Shown here: positions 35,895-47,199 of the stretch, piece by piece
Layout: each line of letters begins with the position of its first letter
Numbering within the stretch: position 1 is the first letter of the stretch
Assembly (NCBI GenBank): GCA_013350335.1
Contig: CM023536.1
Span: 14,327,520 to 14,391,519 of the forward strand
Reading direction: 5' to 3'
DNA from: Chimonanthus salicifolius
Lineage: Eukaryota; Streptophyta; Magnoliopsida; Laurales; Calycanthaceae
DNA: 64,000 bases
Translations under genes and position numbers: made by a program
Notes under the pieces: model-generated
The model's database searches: none
What the model was told of the DNA's origin: nothing
Seen by the model: the letters and a program-made list of their open reading frames with translations, nothing else

Positions 35895-36200
35895 ATTTAA
35901 AGTTATTTTTTAACCACTCTGTATTTTCAAAATTTCTCAAATTTAATATCTAGACTAATTACGATAACCTGATAAAAATACTTTAAGAATATAAAGTCTT
36001 TTGACACTCCTAGATGCTTAAAACAGAGTGTTTTATAAATAAGGGTATCCCTAGTGTGTGCTGAAAACACATTTAGGAGTGTCAAAAGACTTTGAAGTTT
36101 TAAAGTATTTTTATAAGGTTATCGTAATTAGTTCGGATATTCAATTTGAGAAATTTTGAAAATACACAGTATTTAAAAAAATAACTTTAAAGTTTTAAAG
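35895..36200. mobile_element. Foldback MITE, copy 1
   Basis: The ~306 bp is almost all two inverted arms of about 120 bp: TTTAAAGTTATTTTTTAA inward to AAGTCTTTTGACACTCC and back. The centre holds a GGGTATCC segment. Copy 2 follows after about 10 bp; copies 3 and 4 are at 48293 and 48658. No ORF. Confidence 0.85.
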
Positions 36201-36210
36201 GAAAGATAAA

Positions 36211-36515
36211 ATTTTAACGTTATTTTTTAAGCACTGTGTATTTTCAAAATTTCTCAAATTGAATATCCGGACTAATTACAATAACTTGATAAAAATACTT
36301 TAAGACTTTAAGGTCTTTTGGTATTCCCAAATGCTTAAAACAGAGTGATTTACAAATAAAGATATCCCTAAGGTATGCCGAAAATACATTTAGGAGTATC
36401 AAAAGACCTTAAAGTCTTAAAGTATTTTTATGAGGTTATCGTAATTAGTCTGTATATTAAATTTGAGAAATTTTGAAAATATATAGTACTTAAAAAATAA
36501 TTTTAAAGTTTTAAA
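36211..36515. mobile_element. Foldback MITE, copy 2
   Basis: Same arms and centre as copy 1, with scattered substitutions (for example TTTTGGTATTCCCAAATG in place of the GACACTCC form). It lies directly beside copy 1 in the same orientation. Confidence 0.85.
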
Positions 36516-36564
36516 AAAAAATTATTATGTAAATAATATATTAACTGTAGGATACATTAACATT

Positions 36565-36692
36565 AACAGATCGATCGCACGATGGTGCGATCGATTTGTT
36601 ACACTGATTTAACAAATTGATCGCACCATCGTGCGATCGATTTGTTACGCTTATTTAACAGAATCGATCGCAAGATGGTGCGATCGATTTGT
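36565..36692. repeat. Three tandem GATCGATCGCAC hairpins
   Basis: Three consecutive stems. The first pairs ATCGATCGCAC (36570-36580) with GTGCGATCGAT (36585-36595) over a GATG loop, extending to 16 bp with one mismatch (36565-36600). The second is 36611-36626 with 36631-36646, loop CATC. The third is about 36657-36692 with small imperfections. GTTAC(A/G)C(T)-ATTTAACA-like spacers separate them. Confidence 0.9.
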
Positions 36693-37781
36693 TACGCTGA
36701 TTTCCCTTTTCCTTTCGCTCGTTCTCAGGATCAATCGATTGATTTCTTCAGCTCATGCTTCGATCGATCGATTTCTTCATATCAATTCTGCGCGGAAGGA
36801 CAGAATGGTAATTTTCACCTAAAATCTGAATTTCGGTGTCTGCTGGCAGAAAACATCGGTGTCTATATGGGCACCCCATGATAGGATTGGCAAAAGGTTT
36901 GCTTATATCTGCCAAGCATACTTTAAGGAGATGTTAATGCAAAGAAAAAATTGGTGAATTTTTATCTCTAATAATTTTAAATTCTAAGGATACTAATTTT
37001 GAGGATTTAAAATCTTACTTATGAGAATTTTTTTATTTAGTACGACATACAAATTTATTGACTTTAATTATAAATTATGAGACAAAGAAAATAATATATT
37101 TTTAAAATATTATGTCAACAGATAAATGTACAAATAATATCATTGCACAACTTTATTAGACTTCTATATTTAAAAAGTGCTTAGTTAGGGATAATAAATT
37201 GGGTTCGTGATAGGTAATAATAGGTTTTTTTTTTTTTTCAACTTGACCTAATTTTTTTCAATTATCAAACTGATTAGAATTGACTTCAATTGTATTTTAT
37301 TCAATTTGACCCCACTCAAATTTGTGTAAAAAATTGAAAAATTAAAAGGTGATAGGCAATAATAGGGCTTTTTCTTTGTTCAACTTGACCTATTTTTTTC
37401 AATTATCAAACTGATGACTTGACTTGAATTATATTTTATTCAATTTGACCCCACTCGAATTTATGTAAAAATCTGAAAAATTAAAAATGAGAGAAAAATT
37501 ATTTTTATAAAAAATTAAAGATAAGAGGTCTTCCCTTTCATGCGAGGCCATTTGACTATAGAAATTTGAGACAACAGACTAAGGTTTTTAAACTTGGGTG
37601 CGATACATGGGCTAAAACCAATGAATTTATTAAAAAATAAAGTACTTAAATTTTAAGTTCATCCATGAAATTGAAGATCATGCCTTGTTTAAATTTGTTG
37701 AATATTTAATTGGTCTAATCATACTAATTTCTTGAAGATATTCAGCCAAGGTTTGTACTTTTAGGGCCCATAGACATTTAC
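36693..37781. other. Unassigned intergenic DNA
   Basis: Further CGATCGATCGAT and ATCAATCGATTGAT motifs lie at 36730-36775, just after the hairpins. A repeated GGTAATAATAGGTTTTTTTT / CAACTTGACCTA-like block occurs near 37210-37320 and again near 37350-37450. No gene is supported. Confidence 0.5.
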
Positions 37782-38171
37782 TAGGACTGCAACTCGGGTG
37801 GGGCGCGTTGGATTCCTTAAAACTCAACCAGACCCGAATTGATATATATAGAACCAGACCTGACCCAACCCGAATTTCACAACCTGACTCGACCCGAATT
37901 CTAACCCAAATCAACCGAATTCTGATCTGACCCATATTTTGAACCATTTTAAACTAATTTTAGCCGGGTCAGATCGAGTTGAGTCGGGTCGGGTCGGGTC
38001 GGGTCGGGTTAACTTATAAAATCCTCAACCCGACCCGACCCAAATTTCATTAGGGTTTTTATCTTCTCAACCCAACCCGACCCGCTGACCTGAAATTCTT
38101 GACCCAACCCGCATGATTTTTCGGGTTGGGTCTGCAGAGAAGGCCAAAACCCGACCCAAGTTGCAGCCCTA
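37782..38171. mobile_element. hAT MITE with CCCGACCCG body
   Basis: 390 bp with inverted ends TAGGACTGCAACTCGGGT and TAGGGCTGCAACTTGGGT. A perfect 8-bp duplication ACATTTAC lies at 37774-37781 and 38172-38179. The body is full of CCGACCC/GGGTCGG motifs on both strands, including GGGTCGGGTCGGGTCGGG at about 37985-38008. Non-coding. A related host segment near 38640-38740 lacks the insertion. Confidence 0.88.
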
Positions 38172-40446
38172 ACATTTACCATGAATCCAGGCTCATTTTC
38201 ACTTGTTTGGGCTTGGAATACTAAAGTTGCAAAACTTGGTCTTAATAGGAGTTCCACATGGCAGTTTCGTAAGAGTTTTGGTAGATACTTATCTTTGTGA
38301 TGTTTTGTTCCAACCATATGTGAATCCAATTTTGGATTTTCTTTCACAAGTCTTTGATGGTTTTGTTGAAGATCCAAGGATATCATGGAAGATTTTCAAG
38401 TTTGCAAATGGATATTTTTTTATCTTTTACATTGATTATTTTCAACCAAGACTTTGGAAGAGAGCAGTTCGACATACGTAAATTCAAAAAAAAAAAAAAT
38501 GACAATGAAAACAATGGAGAATGTGACTCCTTGAAGAATCAAAATCAAGGTGAGTTTTCTTCAAACAGGAGAGTTTGATGAGGGGCATCCATGAAAAAAA
38601 AAATCATGCACAATCTAATCGGGCTAATTTTGGAAGATATCTAAGCCAATATTTGTATTTTTAGTGGCCTATATCCATGCAACATGGATCAAGGTCCATT
38701 TCCACTTGTTTGGGCTTGGAAAACTCAAGTTTCAAGACTTGGTCCAAAACCCCTTTCTCCGACCTTTGGTTATTAGAGCTTTAGTTAGATTGAAATATTT
38801 TATCTTATAGGTTGAATTGACCCATTTAGGATTATTTTGATTGGATCAACCCATTTAATAAATGGGTTGTTTTAAATTGACTTAAGTTGTTAATAAATGG
38901 TTTGTTGTAGATACTAGTCAGGTTGAGTCAACCATTTAATAAATGAGTAGAAGGATAGATCAACTCTTTTAAACTTAGTAGGGACAACTTGCTTAACAAA
39001 TTGTTGAGTTCAAGGATTCAACTTGGGCGAGACCTATGTCACACCTGCATGAAAAATAGCCAAAAATTTCGGCTTATGGGGGAACCAAGCTAGCTTGGGC
39101 CTAGTGCAAGGAGCCTCGAGTTTCGCCTACAAGCCAAAAATTTGATTGAAAAATTATAGAATGCCATTTTTTTTATTATTGTCTACATATATAAATTTTA
39201 TGTAATATATAGTTTAAATTTTCACAAAATAACACAAAATTTTATTTTGCAATTACTCAGATTGGGTTGAGTTATCTAATAAATGGGTCGAAAACCATTA
39301 GGTCAAGCCATTTTATCTTTCGGATCAATCACATTTGTTTTAATTTTGGAGATCAGAACAAATTTATTAGATATCAAAGAATTTCCAAAGAATCACTAAA
39401 AAATAAATCATGGCAATCAAATAAGAACAAGCTTTAAACCTGTAGTACTCTCTCCTTTATCAATCACATCTCATCTCTCTTTCCTCTATCTCCCTTGATT
39501 AGAAGACAAAATCTCATTTTGATTCAATCCCTATAGCTCTTGATATATCAAATAAATGACTATAATTTAATAGAATAAAAGGATTAAAAAATATCAAAAT
39601 ATCAAAATATGACTAACTCCGCTTAGTCGTTAAGTGTGACAAGTCCCAACTTGACACCTTCCAATGAAGATTCACAATTAAATTAAAATCTATTTCAAAA
39701 CACTTGATCATAGTAGTCAAATTACAAGATGCAATTAAGAAGGCAAGGGGTCCTAAAGCTTATGACACAAGCTTAATTTTGCTATACTAACCTATTTAGA
39801 TAATTCATAATCTGTAGATACTCCATGAATTTATTTCAACTATGTGTTTGAAGGTTGCTCATTTCAACAGTAAACTAGAAAGGTTCTAAAAAAAATATGT
39901 TTCTTAAGAAAAAAAAAGTAATTTCTCATATAAAAAAATAATCAACATTTTATTTGTTGGCTCGAGAATTAGTGCTTGCTCATACCACACCTGAAGCAAT
40001 TAGGTTTTATGAAGAAATAAGTTCTAACAAGCAATGTCGGATGACTCGCCTACTTGACAGACTATTTAATTTAAAAGCTCTTTTTTATATATTCTACAAC
40101 AATCAAGGGTGTGACTAATCCATCTAATAAATGACTATAATCTAATGGACTAAGATGGCTAAAAAATATCAAAACAGGACTAACTCCACTTAGTCGTAAA
40201 GTGTCATATGCTCTAACTTGGCACCTTCTAATCAAGATCTTTTGTTGAACAAAAGTCCATCTTAAAAAAATCTGATCATAGAAGTCAAAACGCAAGATAC
40301 AATTAAAGCGGTAAAGGGTCATAAACTTAAAGGCAAAAGGCACAAACTTAGCTTGTCTTTATTTAGATAATTCAGAATACGTGTAGATACCATGGATGCA
40401 TACAAAGGATCAATGTAACGGATGAAACCAGCGAAGCAAATAGTTT
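38172..40446. other. Unassigned DNA with duplicated segments
   Basis: 37700-38250 (without the MITE) is repeated in diverged form at about 38610-38750, sharing CACTTGTTTGGGCTTGGAA and ACTTGGTC. A second pair, about 39540-39835 and 40113-40400, shares AATAAATGACTATAAT, GACTAACTCC and TTAGATAATTCA. No convincing gene; ORFs up to 92 codons here lack domains. Confidence 0.6.
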
Positions 40447-41395
40447 TTTTTTTAAATGGTTCATATATTAATAGATAAAGGCATCACAGGTGCAAATACA
40501 GAGAATAAAACAAATAAAATTACAAACAGAAGATGCAAAGAAAGGCAAAAAGTCAAGATAAATCGGCACATTCTTTTCATACACAAAAAATGTCAGACAG
40601 AGAGATATTTTGGAACTCTTGAAGAGAAGCCGCCCACGAAGCACACATGGTGAAGCTACATCTAGCGACCATAACACTGGAATCAACAGTGGCTCTGAAC
40701 ACTCTATTATTATGTTCCCACCACAGGCTTTAAAGTGTAGCAGATAAAAAAAGCTGCCACAAAGAAGAACACTTAGGCGAGAAGGAGACAATGTCTCTAG
40801 AAAAGGACAACTCTACAACTGAAGAAGGCATAACCCAAGCCACACCAAACTAGACAACAATAGAGCTCTAAATAGAGGAAGAGAAAGATCAGTGAAGAAG
40901 AAGACGATCCAACTCTTCGGAAGTATGAAGACAAAAGAGGCAAGCACTAACCAATGTTCTTCCTCTTTTCTGCAAGTTATCTTGAGTCAAGATTTTCCCC
41001 AACCCAGTCACCTAAAGAAAGCCAATTGCCCTCTATGGTGTATTGAAAGCCCAAATCTTGGGGTTAACCAAGGCAGTACCAGAAGATTGATGAATCCAAG
41101 TGTAGAATGACTTAACAGAGAAAATACGAGTCTTGTCAGGCCACTAAAGAAGATTGTCCTCTTCAGTCATGCGGATTCTGTATGATAGAGATGGTAAGAA
41201 GAAGATCAGAGAATGAATCTACTTCAGAACCGGAAAGGTTGCATCGAGAGAAGAGGGATGTCCCAAATGACATGGTTGCCATTACAAGAGTAGAAATCAG
41301 AGAGTTGGGTATCCAGAGTAAGTATTCTTTGCCAGCTGGGCTCTTAAGTGATAAGAATAAATGAGTTTGTTGAGAATTTGTAGCCAATAATTGTT
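40447..41395 (-). mobile_element. 5'-truncated L1-type LINE, second copy
   Basis: Related along its length to the LINE at 1514-2475. On the minus strand it encodes the same zinc-binding region (KRGRTLVSACLFCLHTSEE) but with several stops. The plus-strand T run at 40443-40453 is the tail. The upstream end near 41395 is approximate and no flanking duplication was found. Confidence 0.75.
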
Positions 41396-41927
41396 GGATT
41401 TTAGTATTATGGTTGGTGATCCCATTTGTATGGTGTTTTTCGTTTGAAAAGAATTAAAAGAAGCAGAGTTTCAAAAATTAGGAGGCTTGAACCCTCTCCA
41501 ATTATTCCATTCCATTTCAAATTCGCTTTCTCCCAAACTAGAAACGATCTCTTCAAATCAACCTAAAAATCGTTGCAGTGGATTGAAATTGATTCTTACC
41601 TTCTTGCTGGCTTCTGAACACATCACATAAAAGTTGATTATAGACCTAAATAATTAGAAAGGAAAGCTTAAGCCCTCTCTGGCAGAATCAAGAAGGCTTA
41701 TTATATTGCTTATATGGTGAGTATAGATTCTAAATAAGTCAGGAAAATAGACGAGATCATAAAAAAATAAAAAAGGTTGAAAGAAAACATGGATGAGAAG
41801 GTTGGTGCAGTATTTGAAATTTTGCATGTCCATCATATTGCAAATAATGTGGATATTATACTGAAAAAAGGATGCATCTTTCTATTCTTTATATGAGGCT
41901 AATATATTCTAAAAATAAATTTTAATA

Positions 41928-42060
41928 TGTTGGCCCGACGGTCAAGACGTCCATCTCAAGAAATAGACTTCAGTTCGATTCACGTTTAACTCAAATGAAC
42001 CACTTACTATAATTGCAGATCCAACATATATAGAATTGGAAAGACTGAACATGCTTCAAG
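41928..42060 (+). mobile_element. SINE fragment
   Basis: Box A TGGCCCGACGGTCAAG followed about 35 bases on by box B CAGTTCGATTC, then a body related to the copy at 33605. The tail is not clear. Confidence 0.55.
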
Positions 42061-42756
42061 GATTAGTCGAATAAAATCTCCTAAGAATAAGATCCCTGAA
42101 CATCTTGGACTAAATAATATATACTCATGAAAATGTGTCCTAACTATTTCTCATTTCTTGATATTGAAATAAAACCAATTGCTTACAAAACTCAGCAGAT
42201 ATATCAAGCTTTGATGAATTTTACAAGTTCCTTTAGTAGCAGATTTATCTAGTTTTACAATACAATTATCTAACAAAAAGAGTGGGGATTCAAGCATAAC
42301 AATTACTATAAAATAAGAAACCACTTTTGACTTTTACCATAGCTTCTCTCATTCAAAGGTCATGTACATGCAAGAAAAGCAGAGAAAAAGTATTGAGTTG
42401 TCGCATTTTATCAAAAATTATCAAAAAAAAAAACGTCACAATTATCACCCAAAAAAATATAGTGAGGTTTGTGAGATATCTACAATGACATAATGACACT
42501 GGGGTACATAGCAGCTACACCATTCCAAGTTGACCTTTTTCCATCAATGCAACAGTTGAAATACAATTTATTGGATATCTGCTCTTTTATTTTTCACACT
42601 TTTCATGGTAATCTACTAATTTTCAAAAGATAAGCAACCCTTTTTATCTACTCACCGGATAATTTAACGAAGAGTGACCCTTAAGAGTATAGTGGAATTG
42701 TACTCTGGATTTCTGTTTTCTGAGAAAAGTTCATGACCATCACTTCAACTCCGATT

Positions 42757-42910
42757 CTTTTTTTTAACAACATAGGCATCTTCACCCCACATTGGATGTA
42801 AGACTAATTCTACATATACTAAGCCTCGTGTATCAGATAAACTCAGGAAGAGTTAGAATCCAAAATCTATAGTTTAATCCTAAAAACTTAGACCAACTGA
42901 ACTACCGTAC
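42757..42910 (-). mobile_element. SINE
   Basis: T run at 42757-42765 (poly(A) on the minus strand), then AACATAGGCATCTTC and CCCCACATTGGATG as in the other copies, and a tRNA-like head ending TTAGACCAACTGAACTACC. Box B is degenerate. Confidence 0.55.
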
Positions 42911-43195
42911 ATATCTACTCTTTTAAAGATAGATTACAACAGTGAGCACTTGCCATCCATTCACCAAACTCTAATTTAATAACATCAAAGAAAACGCAGA
43001 AGTATAAATGAATCCAGTCTGAAAGCCATTTATCCATCAAAGAAGAGTAAAATTGTAACAGTGGAAAAGGAAAAACAAAAAGGCACAAAGTTCTAATGTA
43101 AAATCCCAAGCAGAAGGTTCTAATGTAAAATTCCCATGTCTATGTCAAGATGAAGAAAGCAGTACAAAGTAAGGATATTTTTCTGTTCCTACCAG

Positions 43196-44722
43196 TCACC
43201 ACCATTGATGAACAAGAACTCCACTGTCTCTAAGTGATGAAAACAGCTCCAAGCACTGATCATACGTCTTCTGATACTTCGAACTCCTCTCGCCGGGGCA
43301 GCATCTCTGCCACCGATTGTAATGGCATTCCAGAAACAGCTCGTCAATCAAACAGATAGCACCAGTCTCAAATAACCTTGGAATCAGATCGAATTCTGTT
43401 CCTTCAACATCCATCTTCATCACCACAAAATCCTTCTCCGAGACCACAGTCTTCAACCATTGCGCAAAATCAAATCCTACAATTCTGTCGACGCTGTCGG
43501 ACAAATTTGAGGACCCAACAGGGCGGATTCGACCCATTCCCCTTGCTCCATCTCCAGCCTTTCCACCAGGGTCCCCATTAATTTCAAAGAACAATGTCTC
43601 GTTGCGGATCCAAGCAGCAAAAGGAAGTAAATTCACACCCTTCTTCTTTCGGTACTCATCGTGGAATGCCCGATCAGCCTCAATGGCATGGATATCAAAA
43701 GTCTGGTTCTGTTTTGGGTACTGCTTTCTGAACCAGCTTCCAATGCTGGATCCATAACTCCGAGCACCAACGTCTATATACACATATCTACGTTTGAAGC
43801 TTATATCTACCATTGAAGGCAAATAGCGTATGTTCTTTATATTCCGTTTCAGAGTAATCCACGGCTTCAATGGTTCCTCTGCAATCAGAGGCTCTGCATT
43901 TTTGACAAACGCCCGCTTGTGCTCAGGTACTGAGCACTTGTTATTCGATGAATTGCCATCTAGGTTTTGTCCCCTATGGTCAAGAATGTGGGTTTCCTTC
44001 ATCAACACGAACTCACGGATGACCGCCGGCGAATCTGGGCCGTCAATGGCGCGGGTCCGGACTAATTTACAGCAATTGAACAAATCAAGGAATGAATTAA
44101 AACTGTACATATCACCTGCGGACGATGTATGGACAACCAGAAACCCTTCGGGTTTCAGCGTCCGCCCAATCTCAGCCGCTAATTCTTCCAGTTTACGAGC
44201 TTTCTCAATGCCACCTGAGAAGATGAAATCGAATGTATTTTCGTCAAATGGTTGGTGCGCGGCATCCCCAGCAACCACCAGAGGCGGCGATGACTTCTTT
44301 GATAGCCCAATCGAGTCTGGTACACCAATTTCTTTCAGCGCAAACACCTCCTGACCTACCGGGGTTCCGATGGAAAGCACCTTAGATGCCGGTGACAGGT
44401 GGCCCTCTGCAATCAGGTCTTGGAATACCCCAGAGTAGAAATCCACCCCCTTCCGCCACTCACGGCTAGTCCAGAGATCCTGAAGAGGAGCATTCGACAA
44501 AGAGGACGTATCTGATGTTCGGGCTAAAGCCCGATTCGCATCGACGGTGCCGGCACCAATAAAACTCAGGCTCCCAGGGCTGGAGAAGAAGCAGAAATCG
44601 GTCCCAGTGTCGCACTGGACTGTTACAACATAAGCGAATCGGATGACGAGGATGAAGACGGCAAGAAGAAGAACCCGTACAACAATATTTCGGATCGAAC
44701 TTGTTTTCACCGTCGGATCCAT
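43196..44722 (-). CDS. Membrane-anchored two-domain methyltransferase-like protein
   Basis: Intact single-exon gene, 508 residues, starting MDPTVKTSSIRN at the ATG at 44722 (the codon before it is GTG). Residues about 10-34 form a hydrophobic segment (VVRVLLLAVFILVIRFAYVV) after basic residues, suggesting a signal anchor with the rest in the secretory lumen. Residues about 105-205 resemble a SAM-dependent methyltransferase of the Methyltransf_11 type: KVLSIGTPVGQEVFAL, then a GDAAHQPFDENTFDFIFSG-like block and LKPEGFLVVHTS. Residues about 315-495 resemble the FkbM domain: YVYIDVGARSYGSSIGSWF, HAIEADRAFHDEYR, VVMKMDVEGTEFDLIPRLF. The C-terminus is Cys/Trp-rich. Land plants have a family of this architecture; I do not know its substrate. 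The first domain has a weak glycine motif, so it may be degenerate. Confidence 0.9.
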   Translation of the reverse strand: MDPTVKTSSIRNIVVRVLLLAVFILVIRFAYVVTVQCDTGTDFCFFSSPGSLSFIGAGTVDANRALARTSDTSSLSNAPLQDLWTSREWRKGVDFYSGVFQDLIAEGHLSPASKVLSIGTPVGQEVFALKEIGVPDSIGLSKKSSPPLVVAGDAAHQPFDENTFDFIFSGGIEKARKLEELAAEIGRTLKPEGFLVVHTSSAGDMYSFNSFLDLFNCCKLVRTRAIDGPDSPAVIREFVLMKETHILDHRGQNLDGNSSNNKCSVPEHKRAFVKNAEPLIAEEPLKPWITLKRNIKNIRYLPSMVDISFKRRYVYIDVGARSYGSSIGSWFRKQYPKQNQTFDIHAIEADRAFHDEYRKKKGVNLLPFAAWIRNETLFFEINGDPGGKAGDGARGMGRIRPVGSSNLSDSVDRIVGFDFAQWLKTVVSEKDFVVMKMDVEGTEFDLIPRLFETGAICLIDELFLECHYNRWQRCCPGERSSKYQKTYDQCLELFSSLRDSGVLVHQWW

Positions 44723-45934
44723 CACTGCTTTGAATCAATGGCTGGAATGTTTGTTGTTTCAAAACTCTCTCTTAAATCTCTGTTTGTATGAACTTTGGAG
44801 AGAAAAAAATAATAGGAAAAAATAAAAAATGGGAAAACGGAAAAATGATAGAGGCAAAACGGAAGAAGAGGAAAATGGGAATTTAGCGAGAGCAGAAACG
44901 GGCAGAGGTGTGATTGCCGCCGATGAGAGAGCAGAATCGGAAAAGGGAGAGTTTGGGGATGGTATTTTGGTAATTTAAAGCCATTTCGTTGCCGCTTCTG
45001 GCGCTTATCAGATCTTCTTCAGTATCTTCTCCATCTGTTTCTGCTTCAGTTTCATCTCCTTTTATCTGAAGAACAAGAAAGAGGTGACTGGGAGAGCCGG
45101 TAGACGCGGAGAGGTGACTGGGAGAACCGGTGGACACGGATGGGTGACTGGTAGAGCCAGTGGGAATACGAGTCGTGGACTCATGAGGCAACTGCCACTC
45201 GTTTTTATTGAAATGTCGAAATTGCCATTCTATACGTGCAGATGACCGTTAAAAAAGTTCGTTACTTTTTCGTGTATTCAGCTTTGGAAGTACCGTCAGA
45301 GGAACAGGTATGTTGCCAAAAGAGGAAATATGAATTTTATAGTGGGTCTCAGGAACATTATCATTCGTGGACTCTCATTTTTAAGTGTTCTTTGATTTAT
45401 CCACGGTTTACGTCAAATTTTTCTCTCTTTTTTAATTTTTTTAATAAAAATAATCGATATCGCTGATATATATCGGATATCATCGGATATCCGTCAAATA
45501 TAGCCGATATATATCGTATCAACCGATATATATGGATTTTAAAAATTGATATTTGTTTCTCTGTTTCTATCAACTAGAGTAAAAAACTTATCGGCAAATT
45601 TAACTCATTTTACCTTAACCAAGTGAGGGCATGAATAATTATTTGTTTTGGACTTTATTACAATTTTTAGTCGATATTTTTAATTTAAATTTAAATAAAA
45701 AATATTATTCAAATTTGAAATATGAGTTACCATACTGTAAAGACTCAATTAAATTCTCATGAACACGTCCATGAAAAAGACTTCCTTAAATAATTTTTAA
45801 AAAAATATAATAATTTTTATTGCAAAATCTTCATGTCATCATCGTCCATTACTCGATTTTATTAACAATTATATTCTTTATCATCCTACATACATCATAT
45901 GTTAATTTAACACCTAAGTCAATATATATTTAAC
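44723..45934. other. Region upstream of the methyltransferase-like gene
   Basis: Holds the presumed 5' leader and promoter of the minus-strand gene; I see no certain TATA box. A 30-bp repeat lies at 45081-45168. 45450-45540 is rich in CGATATATATCGG-type palindromes. No second gene is supported. Confidence 0.5.
45081..45168 (+). repeat. 30-bp tandem repeat, 3 copies
   Basis: Units start at 45081, 45111 and 45141, each GGTGACTGG-AGAGCCGGT-like. It makes a short repetitive minus-strand ORF that I do not regard as a gene. Confidence 0.75.
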
Positions 45935-46279
45935 AAAGGGTAGTGATTCTCTCATGGAAAGTTTGTGTAATCAGACACAGAAATTAGTGGATTTTCGATT
46001 TTACCCTTCTCATGAACAGTAAAATTGGATATTTCGCATGAACTGTAAAATTTCGGCTAGTTAATTGACTGTTCATGGGAATTTTTGGCTAGCCGATTTA
46101 CTGTTCATGCAAATTTCGGTAAGCCGATTTATTTTTCATATAAATTTTAGTGAGCCGATTTACTGTTCATTGAAGAGTTGGTGAGCCGATTTTACTCTTT
46201 ATACGAAGGGTAAAATTGAGAATCCACTAATTCCTTTGTCTATTTACACAAAAAGACCGTAGGAAGATCGCTATCCTTT
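45935..46279. mobile_element. MITE with ~75-bp inverted ends and internal repeats
   Basis: The left end AAAGGGTAGTGATTCTC... and right end ...GATCGCTATCCTTT pair over about 75 bases, including AATTAGTGGATT and TTTTACCCTTC. Between them are about five diverged copies of GCCGATTTACTGTTCATG-type units. 345 bp, non-coding; the flanking duplication is unresolved. Confidence 0.75.
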
Positions 46280-47199
46280 AAGAAACTGTCTTCTCATAAT
46301 CGAGAATGCACTTGTTTAATGTTTACTTCCAACCATGTTAAATGAAATTCCATCACCTTTTCTTCAAATATTGTTACATTTCTGATTCTTATAATGCATT
46401 CCATTTTAATTCTATTTTTATTAATATACAAAGCATACCTCTTAGCATATTTATCTCTTTTCCATTATAATCTTTTTGTATTTTTTTCATTTTTCTACAT
46501 ACATTTTTATATAAAAATTGCGATTATAAGTCACACTTATTTCAAATAATACTCTTTACTACATAATACTCAATTTTTATACTTAGTTTACTATTCTATC
46601 ATTTGTTAGTTTCATGCAAAATAAATACTCTGTTTTATTCTACAGTTGTAATCAATCTCTATTTTTACTCTCCCATCTATTAAAGCTATATCTTGTATAT
46701 TTTATTTTTTATCTTAAAATTTGTAGATCATTTTCATCAAATGATTCCCTTACATTTTCAATTTATTGTTTATCTTTTTCTTATTTCACTAATTAACATC
46801 ATATATCTCTAATGAAATTAAAGCTATTTAATTTGGTAACAATCTTAAAACAATCATAGCTTAGTAATAAAAGTAACTTGACAAATTTAATGAGCTTTTA
46901 ATTGAAATAATTAGAAGTCTTTTTCTTTTTGTGTTAAACAGATAATGTCAATAATTTTGTAGTTAGAATTATACTTAATAGAAATCATTTAGTAGCTAAA
47001 TTGATAAAGTGGTAGTATGTAGTTGAAGATTGTGATTCCATGCATGTGTATATAAGAATAGATTGAATATTCAAAATTTTAAGATACAAAATAATTCGAC
47101 CCAAAATAATTAGAGTTGGATGTAAACATTAGATCTATCTAATTTTATGAGATTCATTTCGAATATAATCTAAAACCCATGTTCTTTTTATACCAGTTT
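46280..47199. other. AT-rich intergenic DNA
   Basis: Very AT-rich with short T and A tracts. I see no gene, repeat family or structure to report. Confidence 0.6.

Larger units (their letters stand above)
41396..43195. other. Intergenic DNA with two SINEs
   Basis: No supported gene. A SINE head lies at 41928-42060 and a minus-strand SINE at 42757-42910; otherwise AT-rich. 43110-43195 is probably the 3' untranslated region of the methyltransferase-like gene. Confidence 0.5.

Noticed and set aside
36565..36692. Transcription terminator hairpins
   Set aside because: This is a eukaryotic genome, no gene ends nearby, and the stems form a repeated array.
43830..44354. 174-codon plus-strand ORF
   Set aside because: Antisense shadow of the intact methyltransferase-like gene.
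44883..45191. 102-codon Ser/Thr/Pro-rich minus-strand ORF
   Set aside because: Made by the 30-bp tandem repeat; no domain. A short leader peptide cannot be excluded but is not supported.
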